From the NCBI GenBank assembly GCA_023402845.1, contig JAEYFP010000004.1:24144-88143 (forward strand): a stretch of 64,000 nt of DNA, given 5' to 3'. The notes beneath the pieces are model-generated. The model was not told the origin of the DNA. It saw nothing but the letters and a program-made list of their open reading frames with translations, and made no database searches. Positions 1 to 9,192 of this stretch are shown piece after piece (positions within the stretch are counted from its first letter, which is position 1; each line of letters opens with the position of its first letter). The stretch comes from Bacillota bacterium. Lineage in GTDB: Bacteria; Bacillota; Clostridia; Lachnospirales; Lachnospiraceae. Both the position numbers and the translations under genes were made by a program.

Positions 1-807
1 ATGGAGCACCCAAAGAAAGCGCTGATTATCGGACCGACCTATTCCGAATATGAACGCGAGGTTTCCTTAGGCGGCGGAACAAGTCTTTATTTCCCGCTCA
101 AGGAATCTGCGGATTTTAAGCTCAACCTTGAGAAGCTAGAGGCGCAGCTGAATGAGAATATCGATCTGCTCATCCTCTGCAATCCGAACAATCCCACGTC
201 CACTGCGATCACTCGTTCTACAATGCGATCCATCCTGGATATGTGCAAGCAGCACGGCATTTTTGTCATGGTTGATGAGACTTATGTCGAATTTACGGAC
301 AACTATAACGCAATTAACGCGGTGCCGCTGACATCCTCCTACAACAATCTCATCATCCTGCGCGGCATCTCCAAATTTTTTGCGGCACCGGGGCTGCGAC
401 TTGGCTATGCGATTACCGGAAACACAGATTTAATTAAAACAATCAATTCCCATAAAAACCCGTGGACAATCAATTCGCTTGCCGAAACCGCCGGAAAGCT
501 CATGTTTACGGATGCAGACTATATCGAACGGACAAAATCCCTCATTTCCTCAGAGCGCAGGCGAATTGTCACGCGTCTAAAGGAAATGAAGGATTTCAAG
601 GTTTATGAACCGACCGCAAATTTTGTGCTTGTGCGCATTCTGCGGGAGGGGCTCAATGCAGACATTCTTTTTGATCAAGCGATTCGTCAGAATATGATGA
701 TCAGAAACTGTGCTTCGTTTCCGTTTCTGAACAACAAATATTTCCGTTTCTGCTTTATGCTGCCCGAAATGAACGAGCAGCTGTTAAAGTGTATCGAGGA
801 TGCTTAA
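1..807 (+). CDS. PLP-dependent aminotransferase, HisC/CobD type (5' truncated)
   Basis: Class I/II PLP aminotransferase related to histidinol-phosphate aminotransferase and threonine-phosphate decarboxylase. Visible motifs are CNPNNPTS (about residue 60), the aspartate of VDETYVEF (about 92) and the PLP-lysine motif SKFFAAPGLRLGYA (about 124). The family is normally about 350-370 residues; only 268 are here and the N-terminal arm with the first part of the large domain is missing. The gene therefore almost certainly starts upstream of the window, and the ATG at base 1 is an internal methionine. It converges on the ACT-domain gene. Substrate cannot be told from sequence. Confidence 0.85.
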   Translation: MEHPKKALIIGPTYSEYEREVSLGGGTSLYFPLKESADFKLNLEKLEAQLNENIDLLILCNPNNPTSTAITRSTMRSILDMCKQHGIFVMVDETYVEFTDNYNAINAVPLTSSYNNLIILRGISKFFAAPGLRLGYAITGNTDLIKTINSHKNPWTINSLAETAGKLMFTDADYIERTKSLISSERRRIVTRLKEMKDFKVYEPTANFVLVRILREGLNADILFDQAIRQNMMIRNCASFPFLNNKYFRFCFMLPEMNEQLLKCIEDA

Positions 808-812
808 GCTTC

Positions 813-1241
813 TTACGAATTTGCCTCATATACCTCAGAGCCTTCCAGCAAACGGAAGCCATTTTCAGAAAGCACCCTCTCCGCTCCCCCGATGTCACGG
901 ATTTTCATGATCATAGAGGCGTATTCATTCGTGGAAAGGACATACATGTACTCGATGTTAAAATCCTTGACCGCTGTCAAAAGCTCATGCAGGGAACCCG
1001 GCTGATTGGAAATCCGCACCGCCAGCACATCTGTTGTCTTGGCGGAAAGCCCTTCCGCCTTTAATGCCTCTTTTGCACGCTCCGGCTCCGAAACAATAAG
1101 GCGCAGCAGCCCGAAGTCCACCGATTCCGCAAGACTCAAAGACGTAATATTAATACTGTTTTTCTTTAAAACCTCAGTTACCTTCTCGATACGTCCTTCT
1201 TTATTCGCAATAAATACCGTAACCTGTTTTACCGACATCAC
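813..1241 (-). CDS. ACT-domain protein (two ACT repeats)
   Basis: Protein of 142 residues made of two ACT modules (about 5-70 and 72-138), each with the beta-alpha-beta-beta-alpha-beta pattern; the second opens with VRISNQPGSLHELL. ACT domains bind amino acids and regulate enzymes. It is the last gene of the iorA-iorB-paaK operon, its AGGAGG ribosome site overlapping the paaK stop region. Tandem ACT proteins of this kind commonly accompany phenylacetate-CoA ligase and indolepyruvate oxidoreductase, so an aromatic amino acid sensor is plausible but inferred. Two adjacent ATG codons are possible; the second (1238) has the better spacing of 6 nt. Confidence 0.85.
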   Translation of the reverse strand: MMSVKQVTVFIANKEGRIEKVTEVLKKNSINITSLSLAESVDFGLLRLIVSEPERAKEALKAEGLSAKTTDVLAVRISNQPGSLHELLTAVKDFNIEYMYVLSTNEYASMIMKIRDIGGAERVLSENGFRLLEGSEVYEANS

Positions 1242-1250
1242 ATCACCCTC

Positions 1251-2549
1251 CTATACAAGCTTTCTGTTATCAATCACTCTCTTTGCTTTTCCTTCACTTC
1301 TTGCAAGTGTCCTTGGCTCCACAAGCGTTACCTTTACTGCCAGGCCGAGCGCCTGCCTTAACCCATGTGTGATTTTTTTCGTCAGTGCCTCCAGGCCCTT
1401 CATGTCATCATCAAAATAACGTTCCTGAACCTCCACCTGTACCTCCAGTGTATCCTGATGGTTAACCCTGTCCACGATCATCAGATAATTCGGTGTCGTC
1501 TCGTCCGCCTCTAACAATGCCGCCTCTACCTGTGACGGGAATACATTGACCCCGCGGATAATCAGCATATCGTCGGAACGACCCTTGAATCTTGAAATTC
1601 TTGCAAGACTTCTGCCGCATTCACAACGGCTGTAATCAATACTTGTCAAATCCTTTGTGCGGTATCTGATGAGCGGCAGCCCTTCCTTCGTCAGCGTCGT
1701 AAATACAAGCTCACCTACTTCTCCTTCACCGATCGGCTGCAATGTTTCCGGACTGATGATTTCCGGCAGGAAATGATCCTCATAAACGTGCAGTCCCTTA
1801 TGGAAGCTGCAGTCACATGCGACACCCGGTCCCATGACCTCCGAAAGCCCATAAATATCAAATGCATTGATATGCAGACGATCTTCAATCTGGATACGCA
1901 TATTCTCCGTCCACGGCTCCGCACCGCAGATTGCAGCCTTCAGCTTGATCTTATCAATCGCGCCCTCTGCTTCCAGTGTCTCCGCAATGTGCAGCAAGTA
2001 GCTCGGTGTGCATGCAATGGCTGTCGCACCAAAATCCTGCATCATATCAATGAGCTTTTTTGTATTGCCCGTAGACATCGGGACAACCGTCGCTCCAAGA
2101 TGCTCCGCACCGTAGTGCGCACCAAGACCGCCCGTAAACAAACCGTAACCGTAAGCTACCTGGATAATGTCCGTTTTTGTAACGCCGGCCTGAGAAAATG
2201 CGCGTGCTACACATTCTGCCCACACCTCGATATCCCTTCTCGTATAACCGACAACTGTCGCTTTTCCGGTCGTTCCTGAGGAAGCATGCACTCTGACAAT
2301 TTCCGTCATCGGCACCGCAAACAACCCGAATGGATAATTATCGCGCAGGTCGTTCTTAGTCGTATATGGAAGTCTGCTGATATCCTCAGCTGTGCGGATA
2401 TCTCCCGGCTCCAAACCGATCTCCTGCATTTTCTTACGGTAAAACTCCACATTATGATAAACGCGGTCTACCAGCTTCACCAGTCTTGTGCCCTGCAGAT
2501 GGTTCATTTCATCTCTGCTCATGCACTCCTTTGTCTCGTTCCAAATCAT
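1251..2549 (-). CDS. paaK: phenylacetate-CoA ligase
   Basis: Adenylate-forming ligase of 432 residues, the usual PaaK length. It activates phenylacetate or related arylacetates to CoA thioesters with ATP. The P-loop-like motif ASSGTTGKATVVGYT lies near residue 90, the acidic adenylate motif IDIYGLSE-like segment (AFDIYGLSEVMGPG) near 230, and the C-terminal lid after the RISRFKGRSDDM hinge. Start ATG follows CAGGAGGG. It sits between iorB and the ACT gene, as in many anaerobes in which arylpyruvates are oxidised to arylacetyl-CoA and the ligase links this to arylacetate. Direction in vivo (ATP gain or substrate activation) is not visible. Confidence 0.92.
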   Translation of the reverse strand: MIWNETKECMSRDEMNHLQGTRLVKLVDRVYHNVEFYRKKMQEIGLEPGDIRTAEDISRLPYTTKNDLRDNYPFGLFAVPMTEIVRVHASSGTTGKATVVGYTRRDIEVWAECVARAFSQAGVTKTDIIQVAYGYGLFTGGLGAHYGAEHLGATVVPMSTGNTKKLIDMMQDFGATAIACTPSYLLHIAETLEAEGAIDKIKLKAAICGAEPWTENMRIQIEDRLHINAFDIYGLSEVMGPGVACDCSFHKGLHVYEDHFLPEIISPETLQPIGEGEVGELVFTTLTKEGLPLIRYRTKDLTSIDYSRCECGRSLARISRFKGRSDDMLIIRGVNVFPSQVEAALLEADETTPNYLMIVDRVNHQDTLEVQVEVQERYFDDDMKGLEALTKKITHGLRQALGLAVKVTLVEPRTLARSEGKAKRVIDNRKLV

Positions 2550-2587
2550 CGTAACCCTCCTGCCTGTTTTATAGTACGCAATCTGTT

Positions 2588-3157
2588 TTATAATGCATAT
2601 CCCGTTTCAAACGCTTTTCTGTTAATTTCTATCGTCTTTGGCTTTACCGTATTTCCGATCACGGTCAGCCAGTCTTCTTTCTTGAAGTCCATATGCTTTG
2701 CGGCAAGGCCCAGCACAACAACATTAAATACCTTGGAATTCCCAAGTTTCTTCGCCTCCGCCATGGCATCGACCGAAATCACCCGATGCTTCTTTGACAG
2801 ATCTTCGATAATATTGTCCGGATACTGTGCCACGCCCGTAACAACCGGCATCGGATCAATCCGCTGGTCATTCACGACAAGAACACCCTCCTTCTTCAGG
2901 AAATGTGCATAACGCATCGCCTCCAGCCGTTCAAACGCAATCAGCACATCTGCCTGTCCTTCCTCCACGATCGGCTCCGCAACTTGATCTCCATATCTGA
3001 CAAACGTTACGACAGAGCCGCCGCGCTGTGCCATCCCATGTACCTCCGAAAGCTTTACCTCATAACCGGCATGCAGCATAATTCCGCCCAGAATACGACT
3101 TGTAAGAAGGGTTCCCTGTCCGCCGACACCGACAATCATGATATTCTTCGTCTCCAT
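2588..3157 (-). CDS. iorB: indolepyruvate:ferredoxin oxidoreductase, beta subunit
   Basis: Subunit of 189 residues, the gamma-type (POR_N-associated) domain of 2-oxoacid:ferredoxin oxidoreductases. The nucleotide-binding-like opening is NIMIVGVGGQGTLLTSRIL, followed by EVHGMAQRGGSV, which is characteristic of IorB. With IorA it oxidatively decarboxylates indolepyruvate, phenylpyruvate and hydroxyphenylpyruvate to aryl-acetyl-CoA, reducing ferredoxin in the cytoplasm. ATG follows AGGAGGG; 15 nt separate it from iorA, so the two are co-transcribed. Confidence 0.94.
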   Translation of the reverse strand: METKNIMIVGVGGQGTLLTSRILGGIMLHAGYEVKLSEVHGMAQRGGSVVTFVRYGDQVAEPIVEEGQADVLIAFERLEAMRYAHFLKKEGVLVVNDQRIDPMPVVTGVAQYPDNIIEDLSKKHRVISVDAMAEAKKLGNSKVFNVVVLGLAAKHMDFKKEDWLTVIGNTVKPKTIEINRKAFETGYAL

Positions 3158-3172
3158 CTCTTTTCCCTCCTG

Positions 3173-4918
3173 CTAAACCGATACATCGGAAATAGCGCCA
3201 AATTTACACATTTGCATACAAAGGCCGCAGCCATTGCACATCGTTTCATCAATAAAAGGAATTCCATCCGGTTTTTTCGTAATAGCCGGGCAGCCCGGCT
3301 TCAAGCACATGCCGCACTTTTTGCATGCATCGCTGAACACCGCACATTTCACTGTGACCGGTGCCTTGTTTAAGAGTACACACGGCGATTTCGTGATAAT
3401 TACAGAAATCTCATCCTTTGCGGTGGACTCCTTCACAAGCTTTTCAAGACCGGTCATATCAAACGCATTAATTTCCGTAACATTTTTAATGCCGATAGCT
3501 TTACACAGCTCCATGATATTGATTGCCGGAACCGTGTCTCCCTGCAGTGTCCTGCCTGTTGCTGCGTGATCCTGATGTCCGGTCATACCCGTTGTGGAAT
3601 TATCGAGAATCATGACAGTTCCGGTTCCCTGATTATATACCATATTCATCAGGGAGTTGATGCCTGTGTGCATAAACGTGGAATCTCCGATGACCGCAAC
3701 CCAGTTTTTAATGAATTCCTTGCCCTTCGCCTTCTCCATGCCGTGCAGTGTGGAAATACTCGCTCCCATACACACCGTCGTATCGATGACATTCAATGGC
3801 GGTACGGCGCCCAGCGTATAGCAGCCGATATCTCCCGCTGCATGGATCTTTAATTTATTTAATACAGTATAAACACTCCTGTGCGGGCAGCCGGGACACA
3901 AGATGGGCGGTCTGTTCGGAACCTGCGCCGCCTCCATAATTTCCGGCTCCTGCTGTAAAATTGCTTTTTTCAGCAGATTTGCACTGTATTCTCCCTGTAC
4001 TGTCAATAATTCCTTACCGATCGCCCGAATACCCCAGGATTTTACCTGCAGCTCAATAACCGGATCCAGCTCTTCAACAATATACAGTGTTTCCACCTTG
4101 GAGGCAAACTCCTCGATCAGTCTCCTCGGCAGCGGATTGACTATGCCAAGCTTTAATACGGAAGCACTCGGCAGCACTTCCTTTACATATTGATACGGAA
4201 TACCGCTCGTGATAACGCCGATTTTCCTATCGTTCAATTCGACCTTGTTGATCGGAAACAGGTTGGAATCCTCGATTAGCTTCCTTTCCCGTGCTTCCAC
4301 GACTAGATGGCGCCCCTTTGCATTTGCCGGCATCATGACATTTTTTGCGACATTCCTCTCGTAAGGCTTGTCCGCAATGTCCGCCCGCTCCTCAAGCGTC
4401 ACCATTCCCTGAGAATGGGAAAGTCTTGTTGTCGTACGCAGAATGACCGGTGTGTCATACTGCTCGCTCATTTCAAAAGCAAACTTCATGAAATCCTTTG
4501 CTTCCTGAGAATCCGACGGCTCTACGACCGGCACCTGCGCCGCTCTTGCGACCATTCTGGAATCCTGCTCGTTCTGGGAACTGTAAAGTCCTGGATCATC
4601 TGCCGCCACGAGCACCAGTCCGCCATTAGCGCCTATGTAGGAAACCGTATAAAGAGGATCTGCCGCCACATTTACACCGACATGCTTCATGGATGCCATA
4701 GCACGCACCCCACTGATTGAAGCGCCGATTGCGACCTCCATCGCCACCTTTTCATTCGGTGACCATTCACAGTAAATATCCTCCTTGTACTTTACGATAT
4801 TCTCGCTGATTTCTGTACTCGGCGTACCCGGATATGCGGCAGACACCTTCACGCCGGCCTCATAAGCGCCGCGCGCGATCGCCTCGTTTCCGAGCATCAT
4901 CGCTTTTTTTCCGCTCAT
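3173..4918 (-). CDS. iorA: indolepyruvate:ferredoxin oxidoreductase, alpha subunit
   Basis: TPP and Fe-S subunit of 581 residues, close to the family norm. Order: pyrimidine-binding domain (AAYPGTPSTEI near 30), the central POR domains, the TPP site with GDIGCYTLG and GDSTFMHTGINSL (about 360-420), and a C-terminal two-cluster ferredoxin domain with CKKCGMCLKPGC and CNGCGLCMQMC. It catalyses ferredoxin-dependent oxidation of arylpyruvates in aromatic amino acid fermentation. ATG follows GAAGGAGA. First gene of the operon; its promoter and a leader hairpin lie at 5012-5084. Confidence 0.95.
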   Translation of the reverse strand: MSGKKAMMLGNEAIARGAYEAGVKVSAAYPGTPSTEISENIVKYKEDIYCEWSPNEKVAMEVAIGASISGVRAMASMKHVGVNVAADPLYTVSYIGANGGLVLVAADDPGLYSSQNEQDSRMVARAAQVPVVEPSDSQEAKDFMKFAFEMSEQYDTPVILRTTTRLSHSQGMVTLEERADIADKPYERNVAKNVMMPANAKGRHLVVEARERKLIEDSNLFPINKVELNDRKIGVITSGIPYQYVKEVLPSASVLKLGIVNPLPRRLIEEFASKVETLYIVEELDPVIELQVKSWGIRAIGKELLTVQGEYSANLLKKAILQQEPEIMEAAQVPNRPPILCPGCPHRSVYTVLNKLKIHAAGDIGCYTLGAVPPLNVIDTTVCMGASISTLHGMEKAKGKEFIKNWVAVIGDSTFMHTGINSLMNMVYNQGTGTVMILDNSTTGMTGHQDHAATGRTLQGDTVPAINIMELCKAIGIKNVTEINAFDMTGLEKLVKESTAKDEISVIITKSPCVLLNKAPVTVKCAVFSDACKKCGMCLKPGCPAITKKPDGIPFIDETMCNGCGLCMQMCKFGAISDVSV

Positions 4919-5011
4919 AAAAATCTCCTTCCAAAATCATTAGTTTTTCTAACTACCAATACAACCAGCCCTCTATCTTTGTTTAATTAATTTGATATTT
5001 TCAAAAGAAAG

Positions 5012-5032
5012 CCTCGTCCCAAAGGAACGAGG
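5012..5032 (-). promoter_or_regulatory. leader hairpin of the iorA operon
   Basis: Nine-base-pair stem (one G-T pair) with a TTT loop about 15-35 nt after the predicted iorA start site. A-rich sequence precedes and CTTTCTTTT follows on the minus strand, so it has the form of an intrinsic terminator or attenuator; the plus strand is also followed by CTTTTTC. No T-box sequence was found. It could attenuate, stabilise the mRNA, or insulate the divergent promoters. Confidence 0.5.
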
Positions 5033-5055
5033 TAAGCCTTCTTTTTCTACTTAAT

Positions 5056-5084
5056 ATATTATGCAAAGCGCACCCAATTGTCAA
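5056..5084 (-). promoter_or_regulatory. promoter of the iorA operon
   Basis: Minus strand TTGACA (5079-5084), 17-nt spacer, TAATAT (5056-5061). Near-consensus sigma-A promoter facing iorA, back to back with the symporter promoter 26 bases away, so one regulator could act on both. Confidence 0.75.
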
Positions 5085-5110
5085 GGGCGGGAAGATGAAT
5101 CACAATACCC

Positions 5111-5139
5111 TTGACAATCATTTTTTGTTTTGTTACTAT
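5111..5139 (+). promoter_or_regulatory. promoter of the symporter gene
   Basis: TTGACA (5111-5116), 17-nt spacer, TACTAT (5134-5139), about 95 bases before the symporter ATG. The 15-bp direct repeats begin directly after the -10 box. Confidence 0.7.
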
Positions 5140-5140
5140 T

Positions 5141-5188
5141 GCTTTAACGCGTTGCGCTTTAATGCGTTGCGCTTTAACGTGTTGGCGC
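5141..5188 (+). repeat. 15-bp direct repeats in the symporter leader
   Basis: GCGTTGCGCTTTAAT (5149-5163) and GCGTTGCGCTTTAAC (5164-5178) in tandem, with partial units GCTTTAAC before (5141-5148) and GTGTTGGCGC after. They cover the predicted transcription start and early 5' UTR, a natural place for a repressor site, but could be simple repeat expansion. Confidence 0.8.
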
Positions 5189-5232
5189 AATTCACAACCG
5201 GACTATACTATTTGAAATGAGAGGGAATCATC

Positions 5233-6759
5233 ATGGTCTTCAAAGTATCAATGCTAATCATATTTTTTGCAGTTATGATCATCATCGGCTTCTACGCAAG
5301 AAAGCATGCGACAAATGTCAACGACTACGTGCTCGGAGGACGTAATGTCGGTCCTTGGCTGACTGCCTTCGCCTATGGCACCTCCTATTTTTCCTCCGTC
5401 GTCTTTGTCGGCTATGCGGGACAATTCGGCTGGAAATATGGCCTTTCCGCCACATGGATCGGCATCGGGAATGCATTTATCGGCAGCCTGCTCGCATGGG
5501 TTGTTCTCGGCAGGCGCACACGCGTCATGACAAAGGAACTTTCCTCCGCCACGATGCCCGATTTTTTTGGAAAGCGCTTTGAAAGCAACTCTATTAAGCT
5601 TGCTGCTTCTGTTATTATTTTCGTATTTCTTGTGCCCTATACCGCTTCCGTTTATAACGGTCTTTCGAGACTGTTCGCAATGGCGTTCCATGTCCCATAT
5701 GCGGTCTGTATCATCGCTATGGCGCTATTGACCGGCGTCTATGTTATCGCCGGCGGCTATATGGCGACTGCCATTACCGATTTTGTTCAGGGAATTATTA
5801 TGCTTGGCGGCATCATCGCGGTCATTGCCGCTGTTTTGAATGGTCACGGCGGCTTTATCGAAGCGGTCGGAAAGCTCGCACAATTTGAAAGTGACCTCGA
5901 ACCGACGCTCGGCCAGCCCGGCGCTTTTGCCTCGTTTTTCGGCACGGACCCAGCCAATCTCATCAGTATCGTCATCCTGACCTCGCTCGGTACATGGGGA
6001 CTTCCCCAAATGGTACATAAATTCTATGCGATCAAGGACGAGGCTTCCGTTCGGACCGGCACGATCATCTCCACGATTTTTGCGATCGTGATTGCAGGCG
6101 GCTCCTACTTTATCGGCGGCTTCAGCCGATTATATGATGATCCGTCTCTGTACAAGGCCGACGGCAGTATGATTTATGATGCGATTATACCGTATATGCT
6201 GTCCAACTTTTCCGACATTTTGATCGGTATTGTGGTTGTACTCGTGCTTTCTGCTTCAATGTCCACACTTTCCGCACTGGTTCTGACCTCTTCTTCTACG
6301 CTGACTCTTGATTTTATCAAGGACTCACTTGTGAAGAATATGAGTGAGAAAAAACAGGTTCTGACAATGCGCATTCTAGTGGCTTTCTTTATCGTCGTTT
6401 CCGTTGTACTGGCACTCAATCCGCCCACCTTTATCGCCCAGCTCATGGGCATTTCCTGGGGTGCGCTGGCAGGCGCGTTTTTAGGACCATTCATCTATGC
6501 ACTCTACTGGAAAGGGACGACGAAAGCTGCCGTATGGGTCAGCTTCCTCTTCGGTGTCGGTATTACCGTACTCAACCTGTTTGTAAAACTCTTTTCTTCT
6601 TCGATCACGGCAGGTGCGTTTGCAATGGTTGCTTCACTCATTATCGTTCCGGTTGTCAGCCTGTTTACGCCGAAGCTTTCCCGGAATTCCGTAGACGCGA
6701 TTTTTGAATGCTACACGGAAACAGTTACTGTTTCTCAAAAGAAATCACTGGATGAATAA
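5233..6759 (+). CDS. sodium:solute symporter (SSS family)
   Basis: Membrane protein of 508 residues with about 13 hydrophobic segments, typical of the SSS/PanF-PutP family. It begins with a hydrophobic helix and then NVNDYVLGGRNVGPWLTAFA, the family's first re-entrant region; the AGGYMATAITDFVQGIIML segment (about 180-200) matches the SSS signature. It probably imports an organic acid or amino acid with Na+. ATG follows GAGAGGGA. Divergent from iorA with overlapping control region, so an aromatic amino acid, arylpyruvate or arylacetate is a reasonable but unproven substrate. Confidence 0.88.
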   Translation: MVFKVSMLIIFFAVMIIIGFYARKHATNVNDYVLGGRNVGPWLTAFAYGTSYFSSVVFVGYAGQFGWKYGLSATWIGIGNAFIGSLLAWVVLGRRTRVMTKELSSATMPDFFGKRFESNSIKLAASVIIFVFLVPYTASVYNGLSRLFAMAFHVPYAVCIIAMALLTGVYVIAGGYMATAITDFVQGIIMLGGIIAVIAAVLNGHGGFIEAVGKLAQFESDLEPTLGQPGAFASFFGTDPANLISIVILTSLGTWGLPQMVHKFYAIKDEASVRTGTIISTIFAIVIAGGSYFIGGFSRLYDDPSLYKADGSMIYDAIIPYMLSNFSDILIGIVVVLVLSASMSTLSALVLTSSSTLTLDFIKDSLVKNMSEKKQVLTMRILVAFFIVVSVVLALNPPTFIAQLMGISWGALAGAFLGPFIYALYWKGTTKAAVWVSFLFGVGITVLNLFVKLFSSSITAGAFAMVASLIIVPVVSLFTPKLSRNSVDAIFECYTETVTVSQKKSLDE

Positions 6760-6813
6760 ATAACTTCTGGTTTCATTAAACTTGGGCTACAATTGGATCA
6801 ATCGATATAAATT

Positions 6814-7824
6814 CTAACTTTTTCTTATACACAGTTCCAATTTTACAGAAAAAGTAATCATTGATGCTGCTATACCGACACTCAATCCGAGTGCAAATAA
6901 TATACTTGTATTTATCAGCAGCCACAGTACAATTGTAGCCACAGAAACAATCATATTTGTCAAAAAACCTGCCTTTGCGGCTAACAGCAAGCTATTTTTA
7001 AATTTCTCATCCGGCAGCAAAAAGAAATATCGCAAGAAATACAGGAAAGCAAAAAATCCAAGACAGGCAATATGATCCGTGAAGATTCCGGCAAATCCCA
7101 GTACTGAGAGCAAACTTAAAAAGCCGATTTTATTTTCTACAGAAAACTCTTCCAATACTAAAAATTTATTTTTTTTACATATGACATTATTTGTATCATC
7201 GATTTCTATATTGTCTCTGGTTTCTATTTCATCCTCAATTCCCGATATTTCTTCTGTTTTCATTGAATCCAAGGTTTTTTTCACTTCATTAAGCGTGTCA
7301 TTTTCCTCTGTTACTTTTGACACACTTTCATTATTCGTTGTATAATCCACTGCCGCAGCAATAATACTGGAGCTAACGAACTTATTTATATCAAATTCCG
7401 AGAAATACTTTGAAATCTCCAGAAATTGACTGTAATCTATCGTTATTTGTTCTGCTGCAGTTTCTTCTATCTGGTTATCGGATATGTCAACTGAAGCACG
7501 GCTTGTCAAAGCCAAATCGTCATTTACAATTTCATCTATGCCTTTCACTTCCGTCTTTTCTTCATCTACATAGTATCCAATGCTGGCAAGAGACTTTCTG
7601 CAATCTACTTCATTTACTGTGCAGTTTTCTTCCTGATCAGTATTGGTACTGCTACCTGATAACACCTTTTCTGTGCTATCTGCTTCCATATGATTTGTAA
7701 CCACACTTTTATCCACTATTTCTATTTCGTTTTTATCTGTCATATCCTGATAAGCTAATTCCGGATCCCCATACCTAATTGTGTTTATTGTATTTTGGCA
7801 ATCTACCTCCTCAATGAGACACAT
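6814..7824 (-). CDS. acidic protein with C-terminal membrane domain (DUF3796-like)
   Basis: Not a recognised function. The N-terminal two thirds are strongly acidic and low in hydrophobic residues, with two copies of an EVDCxx(T/S)(I/L)xxI motif near the start and about residue 70. From about 230 there are four hydrophobic segments, with DEKFKNSLLLAAKAGF between them, resembling the DUF3796 family of small Firmicutes membrane proteins. The start is taken as ATG 7824 after AGAAGGA; an in-frame GTG at 7857 would add 11 residues. Visibly AT-rich and next to the AT-rich sugar island, so probably acquired. Confidence 0.6.
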   Translation of the reverse strand: MCLIEEVDCQNTINTIRYGDPELAYQDMTDKNEIEIVDKSVVTNHMEADSTEKVLSGSSTNTDQEENCTVNEVDCRKSLASIGYYVDEEKTEVKGIDEIVNDDLALTSRASVDISDNQIEETAAEQITIDYSQFLEISKYFSEFDINKFVSSSIIAAAVDYTTNNESVSKVTEENDTLNEVKKTLDSMKTEEISGIEDEIETRDNIEIDDTNNVICKKNKFLVLEEFSVENKIGFLSLLSVLGFAGIFTDHIACLGFFAFLYFLRYFFLLPDEKFKNSLLLAAKAGFLTNMIVSVATIVLWLLINTSILFALGLSVGIAASMITFSVKLELCIRKS

Positions 7825-8129
7825 TATTCCTTCTTTCTTATTATCAATAATTATCACCTCATATAATTTTTGTAATGGGATTTAATTATAATGTATGCCG
7901 ACAAATTCTAAAAGATGATTGTTCTATTAACTTTTTAGTATTTGGAACCCGCTATTAATGGGGATTATCCATAAGAAAATAGATACCGGACAGGAAAGCA
8001 GCGTAATGGAAATCCGACAGGACCGGTTATTCATCATTTACTTTGAGAACGAAAGGATCTGTAGCAAACTCCACGGTTTGACATAAAATAGATTAACCAT
8101 AGAAACTTATAGGGAAAGGTTATGATTAC

Positions 8130-9029
8130 ATGCTGCCTCCACTTTTAAGTTATGTCACTTTTAACCGCTTAGGTTTAACTGTTAAAAATCTTAAATCCAT
8201 TCTTAATTCCAGTGATGATTTTGAAATGCACATCATTGATAATGGTTCAACTGATGGCACCTGGAAATACCTGCAAAGTTTAAATGATAGCCGTATTTTA
8301 TCCAAAGCAAGATTAAATTTGAATTTCGGGCAGATATATGCATTGAATTTAAATCTTCTAAAAAGAAGACCTGACCAATATTTTATAACTGTTGATAATG
8401 ATGTATATATTGAAACAAAGGATTGGATATCACGATTTTCAAAGGTGTTTGAAACATTCCCGGAAGTAGGTATGCTTGGAATACAAAAAAACCCACCTGA
8501 TCCGGAATTTCTGCCTCCTGTACTCCCCAAGGTAGAAGGTGGCGTATTTTATCTTGAAGTTGATAACAGTCATCCTGACATCAATAAAAATTATGTCCCT
8601 GGATACTGTGTTTGTCTAAGGCCGGAGCTTATTAATGAAATAGGTTATTGGTCCGAAGAAAATTGTTTTGGTGATGTTGAGCTCTCTAATAGAATTAATA
8701 ATTACACTTCCTTTAAGACCGGCTTTGTAACTAATATCAGCATTCAAATGCCACAAACACTTGAATGCAGTTCCTGTGAATATAGAGCACAGTGCACGCT
8801 AAACAAATATAAGGAAACCTGCTTTACTAATTATCCAAAATTGAATTGTTATGAAACATTCAAAAAAATGTATCAATGGAAATTCGACGAAACCGTAAAC
8901 GACTTGAAAAGCGGTGTACGACCAGTTTATTGTGCTTCCGGAAATGATATAAACTCTATATCAAATCATATTTATAACCAGGAATGGGCACAGGATAACT
9001 TGTCATATTTTATAAAAAATGCAAATTAA
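8130..9029 (+). CDS. GT2-like glycosyltransferase with four-cysteine module
   Basis: GT-A fold glycosyltransferase of 299 residues. The nucleotide-sugar fold shows in HIIDNGSTDGTW (34-45) and the DxD-like VDNDVYI (88-94); GYWSEENCFGDVEL (172-184) corresponds to the acceptor-side acidic motif. No membrane segment. After the catalytic domain come cysteines 213, 216, 222 and 231 (CX2CX5CX8C), not a normal GT2 feature. Its paralogue at 11003 has the same spacing. Starts an AT-rich cluster with an aminotransferase and an acetyltransferase, implying transfer of an amino sugar. ATG 8130 lies about 10 nt after AAAGGT. Confidence 0.8.
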   Translation: MLPPLLSYVTFNRLGLTVKNLKSILNSSDDFEMHIIDNGSTDGTWKYLQSLNDSRILSKARLNLNFGQIYALNLNLLKRRPDQYFITVDNDVYIETKDWISRFSKVFETFPEVGMLGIQKNPPDPEFLPPVLPKVEGGVFYLEVDNSHPDINKNYVPGYCVCLRPELINEIGYWSEENCFGDVELSNRINNYTSFKTGFVTNISIQMPQTLECSSCEYRAQCTLNKYKETCFTNYPKLNCYETFKKMYQWKFDETVNDLKSGVRPVYCASGNDINSISNHIYNQEWAQDNLSYFIKNAN

Positions 9030-9192
9030 CACGCACTCAACAAGCGGTCGCCTGCTTGGTTAGGCTATTGTTCTTCTCGCTTGTAAACCTGATATATTGT
9101 AATTTATTAATTGTATTGTACATGCTTTTCAGGTTGCTTTATTAATAATAATTAAATAATAAATCTTATTTCTTAGGAAGGTGAGGCTATTT

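Noticed and set aside
4919..5055. T-box or other riboswitch in the iorA leader
   Set aside because: The conserved T-box sequence was not found; only a simple hairpin is present.
8078..8110. Promoter for the glycosyltransferase cluster from TTGACA at 8078
   Set aside because: No acceptable -10 box at 16-18 nt; left unassigned.
9030..9180. Possible terminator CAAGC/GCTTG after the first glycosyltransferase
   Set aside because: Five-base-pair stem without a T run; not convincing.
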